Numbered from the stretch's first letter, positions 27,886 through 37,815 are shown. The stretch is DNA of 64,000 nucleotides from Streptomyces sp. WZ-12 (GCF_028898845.1 NZ_CP118574.1:6869001-6933000), one strand, 5' to 3'. Translations and numbers: made by a program. Notes: a model not told the origin generated them from the sequence alone.

Positions 27886-28078
27886 CCTGAACCGCGTTAC
27901 GTGGCGAAAGTCCAGCTACAGCAATGGGCAATCTAGCTGCGTCGAAGTCTCCGATGACTTCCCTGAAACCGTCCCCGTCCGTGACAGTAAGGACCCACAT
28001 GGCCCGGCGCTGACGTTCTCGGCCGGCGACTGGTCATCGTTCGTCACCGCCCTCAAGGGTGGAGCGTTCCACCGCTGA
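27872..28078 (+). CDS. DUF397 protein, partner of the XRE regulator
   Basis: A 68-residue protein with the DUF397 pattern VTWRKSSYSNGQSSCVEVSD, then VPVRDSKDPHGPALTFSAGD and WSSFV. DUF397 proteins are thought to bind and modulate their cognate XRE partner. Its start overlaps the partner gene by 14 bp, so the two are translationally coupled. Confidence 0.95.
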   Translation: MNRADLNRVTWRKSSYSNGQSSCVEVSDDFPETVPVRDSKDPHGPALTFSAGDWSSFVTALKGGAFHR

Positions 28079-28090
28079 GGCCGCACGCTC

Positions 28091-28133
28091 AACGGCCACC
28101 CCCCCAACAGCATCACGGGGGGGGGTGGCCGTT
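28091..28133. terminator. Strong hairpin terminator
   Basis: AACGGCCACCCCCCC and its complement GGGGGGGTGGCCGTT enclose a short loop, right after the DUF397 stop and before the convergent acyl-CoA dehydrogenase. Confidence 0.85.
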
Positions 28134-28176
28134 CGCATGTCCGACAGGGCCAGGGCGGTTGGCGGGTGCAGCCCGT

Positions 28177-29409
28177 CTACTGATACCGCTTGATCTCCCG
28201 CCGTGCCAGCGACCGTTGGTGGACCTCGTCGGGGCCGTCGGCCAGCCGCAGCGTGCGGGCGCCGGCCCACAGTTCGGCCAGCGGGAAGTCCTGGCTGACC
28301 CCGCCGGCGCCGTGCAACTGCACCGCCTTGTCGAGGATGTCCACGACCGTGCGCGGGGTGGCGATCTTGATGGCCTGGATCTCGGTGTGCGCGCCCTTGT
28401 TGCCGACGGTGTCCATCAGCCACGCGGTCTTCAGCACCAGCAGCCGCAGTTGCTCCACCGCCACCCGGGCGTCCGCGATCCACTCCTGGACCACGCCCTG
28501 CGCGGCCAGCGGCTTCCCGAACGCGGTACGGGTCACCGCCCGCAGGCACATCAGCTCGATCGCCCGCTCGGCCATCCCGATCAGCCGCATGCAGTGGTGG
28601 ATCCGGCCGGGCCCCAACCGCGCCTGCGCGATGGCGAAGCCGCCGCCCTCCTCGCCGATCAGGTTGCCCACCGGCACCCGGACGTCCTCGAAGACCACCT
28701 CCGCGTGCCCGCCGTGGTAGTGGTCCTCGTAGCCGTAGACCTGCATCGCGCGCTTGACCGTCAGGCCCGGGGTGTCCCGCGGCACCAGCACCATCGACTG
28801 CTGGCGGCGGATGTCCGGGCCGTCCGGAGCGGTCTTGCCCATCACGATGAAGATGCGGCACAGCGGGTTCATCGCCCCGGAGATGTACCACTTGCGGCCG
28901 TTGATGACGTACTCGTCGCCGTCCCGCTCGATCCGGGTCTCGATGTTGGTGGCGTCCGACGAGGCCACCTCCGGTTCGGTCATCGCGAACGCCGACCGGA
29001 TCTCGCCCGCCAACAGCGGCTCCAGCCACCGCTTGCGCTGCTCGGGGGTGCCGAACTGCGCGAGCACCTCCATGTTGCCGGTGTCCGGCGCCGCGCAGTT
29101 CAGCGCGGTCGGTGCCAACTGGGGGCTGCGGCCGGTGAGTTCGGCCAGCGGAGCGTACTGGAGATTGGTCAGCCCCGCCCCGTGCTCCGCGTCGGGCAGG
29201 CTGTGCCGGTCTACGAAGAACAGGTTCCACAGTCCCTGCCGACGGGCCTCGGCCTTGAGCTCCTCCACCACCGGCGGGGTGTCCCACGGCGAGGCCAGCG
29301 CGGCCCGCTGCTCCTCGACGAGCGCCTCGGCCGGGTGGATGTGCTCGGCCATGAACGCCTCCAGCCGCGCCCGCAGTTCCTCGGTACGGGCGTCGAATGC
29401 GAAGTCCAT
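28177..29409 (-). CDS. Acyl-CoA dehydrogenase, ACAD10/11-like
   Basis: A 410-residue flavoprotein. Features include AFAMTEPEVASSDATNIETR (flavin/substrate motif with SSDAT), a KWYISGAMNP segment, TRTAFGKPLAAQGVVQEWIA and the C-terminal LADGPDEVHQRSLARREIKR. The last motif is characteristic of the ACAD10/ACAD11 group rather than of classical short-chain enzymes. It lies 7 bp after an APH-like kinase gene, matching the domain fusion in animal ACAD10/11. I infer a role with the kinase in breakdown of hydroxylated or unusual acyl-CoAs. Confidence 0.92.
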   Translation of the reverse strand: MDFAFDARTEELRARLEAFMAEHIHPAEALVEEQRAALASPWDTPPVVEELKAEARRQGLWNLFFVDRHSLPDAEHGAGLTNLQYAPLAELTGRSPQLAPTALNCAAPDTGNMEVLAQFGTPEQRKRWLEPLLAGEIRSAFAMTEPEVASSDATNIETRIERDGDEYVINGRKWYISGAMNPLCRIFIVMGKTAPDGPDIRRQQSMVLVPRDTPGLTVKRAMQVYGYEDHYHGGHAEVVFEDVRVPVGNLIGEEGGGFAIAQARLGPGRIHHCMRLIGMAERAIELMCLRAVTRTAFGKPLAAQGVVQEWIADARVAVEQLRLLVLKTAWLMDTVGNKGAHTEIQAIKIATPRTVVDILDKAVQLHGAGGVSQDFPLAELWAGARTLRLADGPDEVHQRSLARREIKRYQ

Positions 29410-29416
29410 CGCTGCC

Positions 29417-30466
29417 TCAGCCTTCCTTGAGAGTGGTCAGTCCGCGGTCGATGAAGACGGGCACCAGCTCGCCGATCCGGTCGAAGCCGGCGCCGACGGT
29501 CTGGCCGAGCGTGTAGCGGTAGTGGATGCCTTCGAGGATCACCGCGAGCTTGAACCACGCGAACGCGGCGTACCAGGCGATCCCCGAGACGTCCCGGCCG
29601 GAGCGGTCGGCGTAACGGGCGATCAGTTCGTCCGGTTCGGGGTGTCCGGGCGCGCCGCTGGTGGTGCTGACCGGAGACTGCGGCAGCCCCAGGTCGGTGC
29701 AGTACATCGCCAGCAGCCCGAGGTCGGTCAGCGGGTCGCCGAGGGTGGACATCTCCCAGTCCAGCACGGCGTTGAGCGCGTCGTCCTCGCCCACCAGGAC
29801 GTTGTCCAGGCGGTAGTCGCCGTGCACCACGGTCGGCGCGGGGGAGGCGGGCAGCGCCCGGCCCAGCGCCTCGTGGAGCGCGTCGATGCCCGGCAGGTCG
29901 CGGTTCTTGGAGGCCGCCAACTGCTTGCCCCAGCGCCGTAGTTGACGCTCCAGGAAGCCGTCCGGGCGCCCGAAGTCGGCCAGTCCGGCCGCCTGCGGAT
30001 CCACCGCGTGCAGCGCCACCAACGTGTCGACGAGGGACAGCACCACCGCCCGGGTCCGCTCCGGGCCCAGCGGCGCCAGTTGCGCGGCGCTCCGGTACGG
30101 GGTGCCCGCCACCAGCTCCATCACGTAGAACGGCGCGCCGATGACCGCCTCGTCCTCGCACAGGAGCAGCGCCTCGGGCACCGGCACCGCGGTGCCGTGC
30201 AGCGCGCTGATCACCCGGTGCTCGCGCCGCATGTCGTGCGCGGTGGCCAGGACGTGCCCGAGCGGTGGGCGGCGCACGACCCAGGAGGCGGCGCCGTCGG
30301 TGACCCGGTAGGTGAGGTTGGACCGTCCGCCCTCGATCAACTCCGCGCGCAGCGGCCCGGATGCCAGGCCCGGCCGTTCCCGGTCCAGGTGGTCCCGCAG
30401 GCGCGCCAGGTCGAGGCCGGGTGGTGCCGCACCGGTGGCCGGCGGGGGCGGGGTGCCGTTGCTCAT
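29417..30466 (-). CDS. APH-family kinase (acyl-CoA-pathway phosphotransferase)
   Basis: A 349-residue protein with kinase-like fold. Visible are the Lys-containing strand region WVVRRPP, the catalytic loop VVHGDYRLDNVLV (Asp and Asn) and the metal-binding LDWEMSTLGDPLTDLG. It belongs with the FadE36/LvaA-type phosphotransferases rather than with drug-resistance kinases. In Pseudomonas levulinate catabolism and in animal ACAD10/11 the kinase part phosphorylates 4-hydroxyacyl-CoA before the dehydrogenase acts; this role is inferred here. An ATACCGAC-type operator lies 70 bp upstream. Confidence 0.88.
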   Translation of the reverse strand: MSNGTPPPPATGAAPPGLDLARLRDHLDRERPGLASGPLRAELIEGGRSNLTYRVTDGAASWVVRRPPLGHVLATAHDMRREHRVISALHGTAVPVPEALLLCEDEAVIGAPFYVMELVAGTPYRSAAQLAPLGPERTRAVVLSLVDTLVALHAVDPQAAGLADFGRPDGFLERQLRRWGKQLAASKNRDLPGIDALHEALGRALPASPAPTVVHGDYRLDNVLVGEDDALNAVLDWEMSTLGDPLTDLGLLAMYCTDLGLPQSPVSTTSGAPGHPEPDELIARYADRSGRDVSGIAWYAAFAWFKLAVILEGIHYRYTLGQTVGAGFDRIGELVPVFIDRGLTTLKEG

Positions 30467-30535
30467 CGTGCTTCCTCCGTAGGGAGCGTGGACGGTCGGA
30501 CGGTCCGGGGCCGGCGGGGCCCGTCCCGCCTGATC

Positions 30536-30553
30536 ATGCCGACTAGTCGGTAT
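30536..30553. promoter_or_regulatory. TetR-type palindromic operator ATGCCGACTAGTCGGTAT
   Basis: The core CCGACTAGTCGG is a perfect 12-bp palindrome (30539-30550), placed 70 bp upstream of the kinase start. It resembles the site at 22715-22732 before the SDR-ligase-TetR operon, so the TetR at 25281 is the likely binder. Confidence 0.65.
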
Positions 30554-30630
30554 GGCGTCCAGTGCCCGGCGGTGGGGCGTCGGTCACCCGACGTGTTTGC
30601 GCCACCGACGCCCCTGATCCGGACCGTCCC

Positions 30631-31578
30631 TCAGGCGTGACAGGCCGGCGGCACCCCGCCGTTCAGCTCCGCCATCGCCCCGAAGCCGGCCACCGCGTCC
30701 AGCGGCGAACCCGGCGCCGCCCCGTCCAACTCGGCGTACGCCCGCAGGAGGTTGGCCACCAGCCGCTCGTGCTCGGCCAGCTCCGCGAACTCGCCGAGCT
30801 CCGCCTCCCGGGCCATCTCCAACGGCGTCCGCCCGGCCGCCCGCCCCTCGCGGGCCAGCTCCTCGACGAACCGCAGATAGCGCTCGACGCCGTCGTAGAC
30901 CTCGGGACCCGCCACCGGGCCGTGCCCGGGCACCACGGTCGTGGCGTCCAGTGACCGCAGGATCTCGATGGCCCGCAACGAGCCGCTCAGCGAGCCCATG
31001 AAGAGGAACGGGGTGCCCCCGTTGAAGATCAGGTCCCCGGTGAAGACCACCCGCTGCTCCGGCAGCCAGACGATGGCGTCGCCGGGCGTGTGCGCCACGC
31101 CGGGGTGGATCAACTGCACCTCGATCGCGCCCACGTGGACGGTCAGCCGGTCCTCGAAGGTGATCTCCGGCGGGGTGAGCGCGATCTCGCCGTACGGCAC
31201 CTCGGGCCACACGGCGTGCAGTTGGTAGCCGGCGGCCAGCAGCTCCCGGCGGCAGGCCGCGTGCCCGATGACGGTGGCCTCGGGGGCGAACACGCCGTTG
31301 CCGTAGGTGTGGTCGCCGTGGTGGTGGGTGTTGACGACGGTGCGGGGCGCGGGCGCGCCGCTCTCCTCGATCCGGCGGCGCAGCAGTCGCGCCCGCCGCT
31401 CGGTGGCGGCGGTGTCCACCACCAGGGTCGCGGTCCCGTCGGTGACGAAGCCCGCGTTGTTCAGGCACCAGCCGCCGTCCGGCTGGATGAACGCGTGGAC
31501 GCCCGGGGCGAGTTCGGTGAGGTAGGGCTCGGGGAGGGCGTGGGCGTCGCCGCCCGTGGGGTGCTGGTGGTTCGTCAT
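30631..31578 (-). CDS. Metallo-beta-lactamase-fold hydrolase
   Basis: A 315-residue MBL-fold protein. The metal motif is VNTHHHGDHTYGNG (HxHxDH), followed by His in GVAHTPGDAI and Asp/His in VVFTGDLIF and VVPGHGPV. It resembles quinoprotein-relay or lactonase-like MBL proteins; the substrate is unknown. The frame is open upstream of ATG 31578 (MTNHQHPTGGDAH), but homology-like sequence begins at the chosen start. It sits between lipid-metabolism genes. Confidence 0.88.
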   Translation of the reverse strand: MTNHQHPTGGDAHALPEPYLTELAPGVHAFIQPDGGWCLNNAGFVTDGTATLVVDTAATERRARLLRRRIEESGAPAPRTVVNTHHHGDHTYGNGVFAPEATVIGHAACRRELLAAGYQLHAVWPEVPYGEIALTPPEITFEDRLTVHVGAIEVQLIHPGVAHTPGDAIVWLPEQRVVFTGDLIFNGGTPFLFMGSLSGSLRAIEILRSLDATTVVPGHGPVAGPEVYDGVERYLRFVEELAREGRAAGRTPLEMAREAELGEFAELAEHERLVANLLRAYAELDGAAPGSPLDAVAGFGAMAELNGGVPPACHA

Positions 31579-31782
31579 GGTCCGCTTTCGGGTGGGGGCT
31601 GGGTCGGTCCGGCGCCCGGCCGTCGCTCCGGCGCCGGCCCTGGCCGCGCGGACCCGATCAACGGTACCTCCGGCCGCGCCGCGCCGGACGGGCGGCCGCG
31701 GCACCGCACCGCAGGTCACCGCCGCCGATCGACTCCGCGGGCCGGCTCCGGCGGAGCCGGCGGCCAACCCGCGCCCGCCGCC

Positions 31783-32334
31783 TCAGAGCTCGCCGGCCGC
31801 CCGCCGGGCCGTCAATTCCCGGTAGGCGGCCAGCCCGTCGGGCGTCCACGGCCACTGGTCGAGCCGCCGGTCCAGCTCCTCCTGGGGCAGGAAGGCGTGC
31901 CAGTCGATCTCCGACTCCTGGGGCGCCACCGGCAGCGCCCAGCGCACTTGGTATACCGCAGACCACCAGGTGTGCTCCGGCGTCTCGTACAGGAAGCGGA
32001 ACAGCGGCTCCGGGCGGGGCAGTCCGGACACCCCCAGCTCCTCCTCGGCCTCCCGCAGCGCCGCCTCGTCGTAGCTCTCGCCGGCGCCCACCACGCCGCC
32101 GACGAACATGTCGTAGTGCGAGGGGAACACCAGCTTCCGGGGCGTCCGCCGGTGCACGAAGATCCGGTCCTCGGCGTCCCGGACCAGGACGAACGCGCAC
32201 CGGGTGCGCAGCCGGCGGGCGTAGGTCTCGGCCCGCGGGGCCTGCCCCACCACCCGGTCGTGCTCGTCGACGACGTCGAGGATCTCGTCCGCGTTGAGCG
32301 GCTCCGGCGCGTGGTCAGGTCGTTGCTCGGTCAT
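31783..32334 (-). CDS. Nudix hydrolase
   Basis: A 183-residue protein with a complete Nudix box, GVVGAGESYDEAALREAEEE followed by LGV (GX5EX7REUXEEXGU). The N-terminal EILDVVDEHDRVVGQAPRAE resembles the YfcD / isopentenyl-diphosphate isomerase-like subgroup. It probably hydrolyses a nucleoside-diphosphate derivative. ATG 32334 starts MTEQRPDHAPEPL. The gene lies between the MBL protein and an SDR on the same strand. Confidence 0.9.
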   Translation of the reverse strand: MTEQRPDHAPEPLNADEILDVVDEHDRVVGQAPRAETYARRLRTRCAFVLVRDAEDRIFVHRRTPRKLVFPSHYDMFVGGVVGAGESYDEAALREAEEELGVSGLPRPEPLFRFLYETPEHTWWSAVYQVRWALPVAPQESEIDWHAFLPQEELDRRLDQWPWTPDGLAAYRELTARRAAGEL

Positions 32335-32399
32335 GGGGCCATGGAACCACCGGACGCGGCGCGCGCACCCGTTGGGAACGTCACCCAACGGCCGCCGGC

Positions 32400-33842
<1,443 letters not shown>

Positions 33843-33848
33843 TCATGG

Positions 33849-33863
33849 TAATGCCGAGCATTA
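33849..33863. promoter_or_regulatory. Autoregulatory operator TAATGC-CGA-GCATTA
   Basis: Perfect inverted repeat (6-bp arms, 3-bp centre) 11 bp upstream of the TetR start and close enough to cover the transcription start. Confidence 0.65.
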
Positions 33864-33925
33864 ATAACGGGAGGTGGTGGTGCGGCCGGCCCCGTACCGA
33901 CGGTCCGCGCGCGGTGCTCCCGGCC

Positions 33926-34822
33926 TCAGCGCGGCTGGAGTTCGTGCGCGCCCTCGGCCCCCCTGGCCCCCGGCGGCATCAGCGGATGGCTGCCGATCAG
34001 CACGATCCCCGTCACCACCGCGGCGATCCCGGCCGCCTCGAAGGCCAGCGCCCCCGGCGTCACCCGCAACCGGTCGCCCAGAAAACCCACGCCGCAGATG
34101 ATCCCGGCCAACGGCTGGGCGGCGGTCAGCGCCGGCAGCGACATCCGCAGCGGCGCCGACTCGAACGCGCTCTGCACCATCACCAGCGCCACCACCCCGA
34201 GCACCACGATCGCGTACGGCTGCCAACTGGTGAGGAGTTCGCGCCAGCCGCCCGCGGTGAAGCGGAGGCCGCTGATCCGGGTCAGCGCGTCCTGCAACCC
34301 GTACAGCAGCCCGGCCGCCACCCCCAGCAGCGCGGCCTCCAGGCTGATGTGCGTCCGTTCCCGCTTGGCGACCGCCGCCAGCACCAGGGCGACCGACAGC
34401 ACGCTGCCCATGATCAGCCACTGGGCGAGCTGTCCCACCTCGCTGTTCCGCCCGCCGTGCGGCTGCCCGGCCACGATGAACAGGGTCACCCCGCCGGCCA
34501 GCAGCGCCAGCCCGGCCCAGCCGGTGCGGCCCAACCGCTGCCGGGAGATCCGCCGCGCCAGCGCCATCGCGAACAGCAGATTGGTCGCCATCAGCGGCTC
34601 GACCAGCGTGAGGTCGCCCATCCCCAGCGCCACCGCGCCCAGCGCCATCCCCGCCACCATCAACGCGATCCCGGCCACCCAACGGGGCATCCGGACCAGG
34701 TCGAGCAGCAGCCGCAGCGAGAGGTAGTCCTGGGGCGGGGCGTGCTGCGCCGCGAGCTGCTGGAGGACGAACCCGGTGCCCAGACAGCATGCCGCGGCAA
34801 GGGCGAGCAGGATCACCGTCAC
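33926..34822 (-). CDS. DMT-superfamily (EamA-like) transporter
   Basis: A 298-residue membrane protein with nine to ten hydrophobic segments in two halves (for example VILLALAAACCLGTGFVLQQ, ALMVAGMALGAVALGMGDLT, VVLGVVALVMVQSAF). VEPLMATNLLFA and ALTAAQPLAGIICG near the ends of the halves are typical of drug/metabolite-type permeases. GTG 34822 has GAGGTG about 9 nt upstream. It is divergent from the ArsR-type regulator. The substrate is unknown. Confidence 0.85.
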   Translation of the reverse strand: MTVILLALAAACCLGTGFVLQQLAAQHAPPQDYLSLRLLLDLVRMPRWVAGIALMVAGMALGAVALGMGDLTLVEPLMATNLLFAMALARRISRQRLGRTGWAGLALLAGGVTLFIVAGQPHGGRNSEVGQLAQWLIMGSVLSVALVLAAVAKRERTHISLEAALLGVAAGLLYGLQDALTRISGLRFTAGGWRELLTSWQPYAIVVLGVVALVMVQSAFESAPLRMSLPALTAAQPLAGIICGVGFLGDRLRVTPGALAFEAAGIAAVVTGIVLIGSHPLMPPGARGAEGAHELQPR

Positions 34823-34926
34823 GTCGCACACCTCGTATCGCGCGGGGCGGGGGATGCGCCCGAGGATAGTCAGCCACGGTGGCCGAAACCGGTGCGCCAC
34901 CGCCGCGGAATCCCAACTTCTCCCCT

Positions 34927-34958
34927 TGCAGAGAAACCTCTGCAGAGAACTCTCTGCA
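34927..34958. promoter_or_regulatory. Two overlapping palindromes (TGCAGAG/CTCTGCA half-sites)
   Basis: TGCAGAG-N4-CTCTGCA (34927-34944) overlaps TGCAGAGA-AC-TCTCTGCA (34941-34958), giving three adjoining half-sites. They lie 17 bp upstream of the ArsR-type regulator start and within the divergent promoter region of the DMT transporter. Probable binding site of that regulator. Confidence 0.65.
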
Positions 34959-34975
34959 TCTCTACGCTGACGGCC

Positions 34976-35662
34976 ATGACCCACGACGACGTGCCGCACG
35001 ACGACCGGTCGGCCGCGCCCGACGCCCCCGCGCCCTCCGCGCCGCGCCCCGTCCGACGGATGGACGCCCGCAGCCTGCGCGGCCTCGCCCACCCGCTGCG
35101 GATGCGCATCCTGGAGTTGCTGACCCTGGACGGCCCGGACACCGCCACCGGCCTGGCCCGCCGGCTCGGCGAGAACACCGGCACGGTGAGCTGGCACCTG
35201 CGCCACCTCGCCGACCACGACTTCATCGAGGAGGAGACCGGCCGCGGCACCCGGCGCGAGCGCTGGTGGCGGGCCGCGGCGGCCTCCCGCCAGCTCAACA
35301 CCACCGACTTCCGCGACGATCCGGACGCCCGCGGCCCGCTCACCGTCTACGTCCACGAGATCGTCCAGCAGCACTTCAACCGGGTCGTCGACTACCTCGC
35401 CGAGGACTGGGGGCCGCGGTGGCGGGACGCCGGCACCCTCGCCCAGTGGCATGACCTGACCCTGACGCCCGATCAACTGGCCGCCTTGAACGAGGAGTTG
35501 GCGGACGTCGTGGACCGGCACCGGGCCGCCGCCGCGGGCTCGGCCGACCGCGCCGCGCAGCCCGTCATCGTCCAGCTCCAGTCCTTCCCCCGCAGGGCGC
35601 GCCCGGACCGCACCCCGGATGCCGACGGCCGGTCGGACGGCGCCGGTCGGGCCGGGCGATGA
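34976..35662 (+). CDS. ArsR-type helix-turn-helix regulator
   Basis: A 228-residue protein with winged helix at about residues 28-105: LRGLAHPLRMRILELLTLDG, then TATGLARRLGENTGTVSWHL and RHLADHDFIEEETGRGTRRE. It is longer than classical ArsR proteins and has no cysteine pair, so metal sensing is unlikely. The C-terminal half contains HEIVQQHFNRVVDYLAEDWG. It overlaps the MFS transporter start by 4 bp (ATGA), indicating that the pair works together, probably in efflux control. Confidence 0.88.
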   Translation: MTHDDVPHDDRSAAPDAPAPSAPRPVRRMDARSLRGLAHPLRMRILELLTLDGPDTATGLARRLGENTGTVSWHLRHLADHDFIEEETGRGTRRERWWRAAAASRQLNTTDFRDDPDARGPLTVYVHEIVQQHFNRVVDYLAEDWGPRWRDAGTLAQWHDLTLTPDQLAALNEELADVVDRHRAAAAGSADRAAQPVIVQLQSFPRRARPDRTPDADGRSDGAGRAGR

Positions 35663-36948
35663 GCGGTCTGCTCCGGCGCCACCGCGACTTCCGACTGCTG
35701 TGGTGCGGCGAGAGCGCGGGAAGGTTCGGCGCCGCGGTCACCGGGGTGGCGATGCCGCTGACCGCCGTCGCCGCCCTGCGCGCCGACACCTTCGCCGTCG
35801 GGCTGTTGAGCGCCTGCGGCTGGCTGCCCTGGCTGCTGATCGGGCTGCCGGTCGGCGTCTGGGTGGACCGAAAGCGCCGCCGGCCCCTGATGCTGGGCGC
35901 CGCGGCGCTCTCGGCCGCGGTGTTCACCGCCGTCCCCGTCGTCGCCTGGTGCGGCGGGCTGAGCATCGGCCTGCTGACCGGCGCGGCCCTGCTGAGCGGC
36001 GCCGCGGCGGTGGTCTTCCAGACCGCCTACAGCGCCTACCTCCCCGGGCTGCTGGCCCCCGCCGACCAGCCCGAGGGCAACGCCAAGCTGCACGGCAGCG
36101 CCTCGGCGGCGCAGCTCGTCGGCCAGGGCGCGGGCGGCTTCCTGGTCCAACGAGCCGGCGCCGCCAACGGGTTGCTCGCCAATGCCGCCACCTTCCTGGT
36201 CTCCGTCCTCTGCCTGCTCGGCATCCGGCACCGCGAACCCCGCCCGGACGCCGGCGAGCGTCCCGCGCGGCCGCTGCGCGCCGAGGTCACCGAGGGGCTG
36301 CGCCTGGTGGCCGGGGACGTCTGGCTGCGCACCCTGACCCTCTTCGGCGCCGCCTCCAACCTCGCCCTGATGGGATACCAGTCGATCCTGCCGGTCTTCC
36401 TGGTCCGCGAGGTCGGGCTGCCGCCGGGCACCGTCGGCACCCTGCTGGCGGTGGCCGGCACCGGCGGCGTCGCGGGCGCCTTCGCCGCCCGCCGCGCCGC
36501 CGCCCGGATCGGCACCGCCCGCGCCAGCCTGCTCTTCGAACTCGGCCTGCCGATAACGGCGTTGCTCATCCCGCTCACCACCGCGGGGCCCGGTGCCGCG
36601 CTGTTCGTCGTCGGCAGCTTCGGCGTCTCCGCCGGCGTGGTCGGCGGCAACGTTCTCAAGGCCGGCTTCCAACAGGCGTACTGTTCGCCCGCCCTGCTCG
36701 GCCGGGTGACCGCCAGCGCCGCCTTCCTCAACTACGGCACGCTGCCGCTGGGTGCCCTGCTCGGCGGCGCCCTCGGTGCCGCGCTGGGCGTCCGCACGGC
36801 CCTGTGGATCACCACCGCCGGCGTCCCGCTGGCCGCCCTGATCCTCCTCGCCTCACCGCTTCGCACCGCCCGCGACCTGCCGACCCGCCACCACCCGCGG
36901 CGGCCGGAGGCGGCTCGGGCCGCTGATGATCTGCTCGCGTCGCCCTGA
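35659..36948 (+). CDS. MFS transporter (MFS_3-type efflux pump)
   Basis: A 429-residue protein with about 12 hydrophobic segments. RDFRLLWCGESAGRFGAAVT at the N terminus and VGVWVDRKRRRPLM in loop 2-3 are typical of the macrolide-exporter-like MFS_3 group. AYLPGLLAP and GRVTASAAFLNYGTLPLGAL are also characteristic. Translation is coupled to the upstream ArsR-type regulator, which suggests drug- or metabolite-induced export. Confidence 0.9.
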   Translation: MSGLLRRHRDFRLLWCGESAGRFGAAVTGVAMPLTAVAALRADTFAVGLLSACGWLPWLLIGLPVGVWVDRKRRRPLMLGAAALSAAVFTAVPVVAWCGGLSIGLLTGAALLSGAAAVVFQTAYSAYLPGLLAPADQPEGNAKLHGSASAAQLVGQGAGGFLVQRAGAANGLLANAATFLVSVLCLLGIRHREPRPDAGERPARPLRAEVTEGLRLVAGDVWLRTLTLFGAASNLALMGYQSILPVFLVREVGLPPGTVGTLLAVAGTGGVAGAFAARRAAARIGTARASLLFELGLPITALLIPLTTAGPGAALFVVGSFGVSAGVVGGNVLKAGFQQAYCSPALLGRVTASAAFLNYGTLPLGALLGGALGAALGVRTALWITTAGVPLAALILLASPLRTARDLPTRHHPRRPEAARAADDLLASP

Positions 36949-36966
36949 ACGTCTGGCCGTTGGGGC

Positions 36967-37008
36967 CTCAACGGCGGTGATATACGGCTCAACGGAGGTG
37001 GTATGCGG
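36967..37008. repeat. Tandem 21-bp direct repeat
   Basis: Two units (36967-36987 and 36988-37008) begin CTCAACGG and agree at 18 of 21 positions. They lie in the short gap between the convergent MFS and response-regulator genes. Confidence 0.6.
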
Positions 37009-37074
37009 GGGAGTTGGGGCTCCGCCCGGCGCGCGCTCTTGCCCCTCCCGATCCGGTCCGACCCGCCCCGCGTC

Positions 37075-37815
37075 CTACGGCGCCCCACCCGCCGTGATCG
37101 CCTCCCCGGCCTCCCCGGCCGTCATGCCCGCCCCCACCACCTCGCCACCCCCAGGGTCGAGGCGATAGCCGGACCCCCACACCTCCGTCAGCAGCGGCGC
37201 CGCCGCCGGGTCCGGTGCGAGCTCGGCCCGGAGGTGCGCCACCCGCGCGGCCACCGCCGACAGATCGCCGAAGTCCCGCCCCCAGACCCGCTTGAGCAGT
37301 TGCTCCCGCGAGAACACCCTTCCTGGGTGTCGCATCAGAAACGCCAGCAGCGCCAACTCATGCCCGGTCAGGGAGAGTTCACGGCCGCCGCGGCACGCCC
37401 GCCCGGCCCCGGGGTCGACGGTCAGCTCCCCGACCCGCAGCACGGCACCGGCCCCGGCGGCCGCTCCCGCCGCCCCGGCGCCGCCCAGCGCCTCGGCCAC
37501 CCGCGCCACCAACTCCCGCACCCCCGCGGCCCCTTCTGCCTCCGCGGTCAACGGCACCACCGGGACCGGCGGCCCGCCGCCACCCCGCCCCAGCCGGCGG
37601 CGCAGCCCCAGGCCGTCGACGCCGGGCAGCGCCGGATCGAGGACGACGGCGTGCGGGGCGAAGTCCGCGGCCAGGTCGAGGGCGGTGAAGCCGTCGGTGG
37701 CGCAGGCGGTGGGGTGGCCGGCGCGGGCCAGTCCGTCGGCGACGGCCGCGGCGAGCGCGGGGTCGGCCGCGACGACCAGGACGCGGTGCGGCGGCCCCGG
37801 CAGGAGCGATCCCAT
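37075..37815 (-). CDS. Atypical OmpR-family response regulator
   Basis: A 246-residue protein. The receiver domain (about residues 10-105) keeps a candidate phosphoacceptor Asp in VVLDPALPGVDG, but the usual acidic pair after strand 1 is reduced (LVVAADPAL) and the conserved Lys of the KP loop is not evident. The C-terminal winged helix is intact: LSLTGHELALLAFLMRHPGR, FSREQLLKRVWG and VWGSGYRLD. No sensor kinase is adjacent. It is probably an orphan or phosphorylation-independent regulator. Confidence 0.82.
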   Translation of the reverse strand: MGSLLPGPPHRVLVVAADPALAAAVADGLARAGHPTACATDGFTALDLAADFAPHAVVLDPALPGVDGLGLRRRLGRGGGGPPVPVVPLTAEAEGAAGVRELVARVAEALGGAGAAGAAAGAGAVLRVGELTVDPGAGRACRGGRELSLTGHELALLAFLMRHPGRVFSREQLLKRVWGRDFGDLSAVAARVAHLRAELAPDPAAAPLLTEVWGSGYRLDPGGGEVVGAGMTAGEAGEAITAGGAP

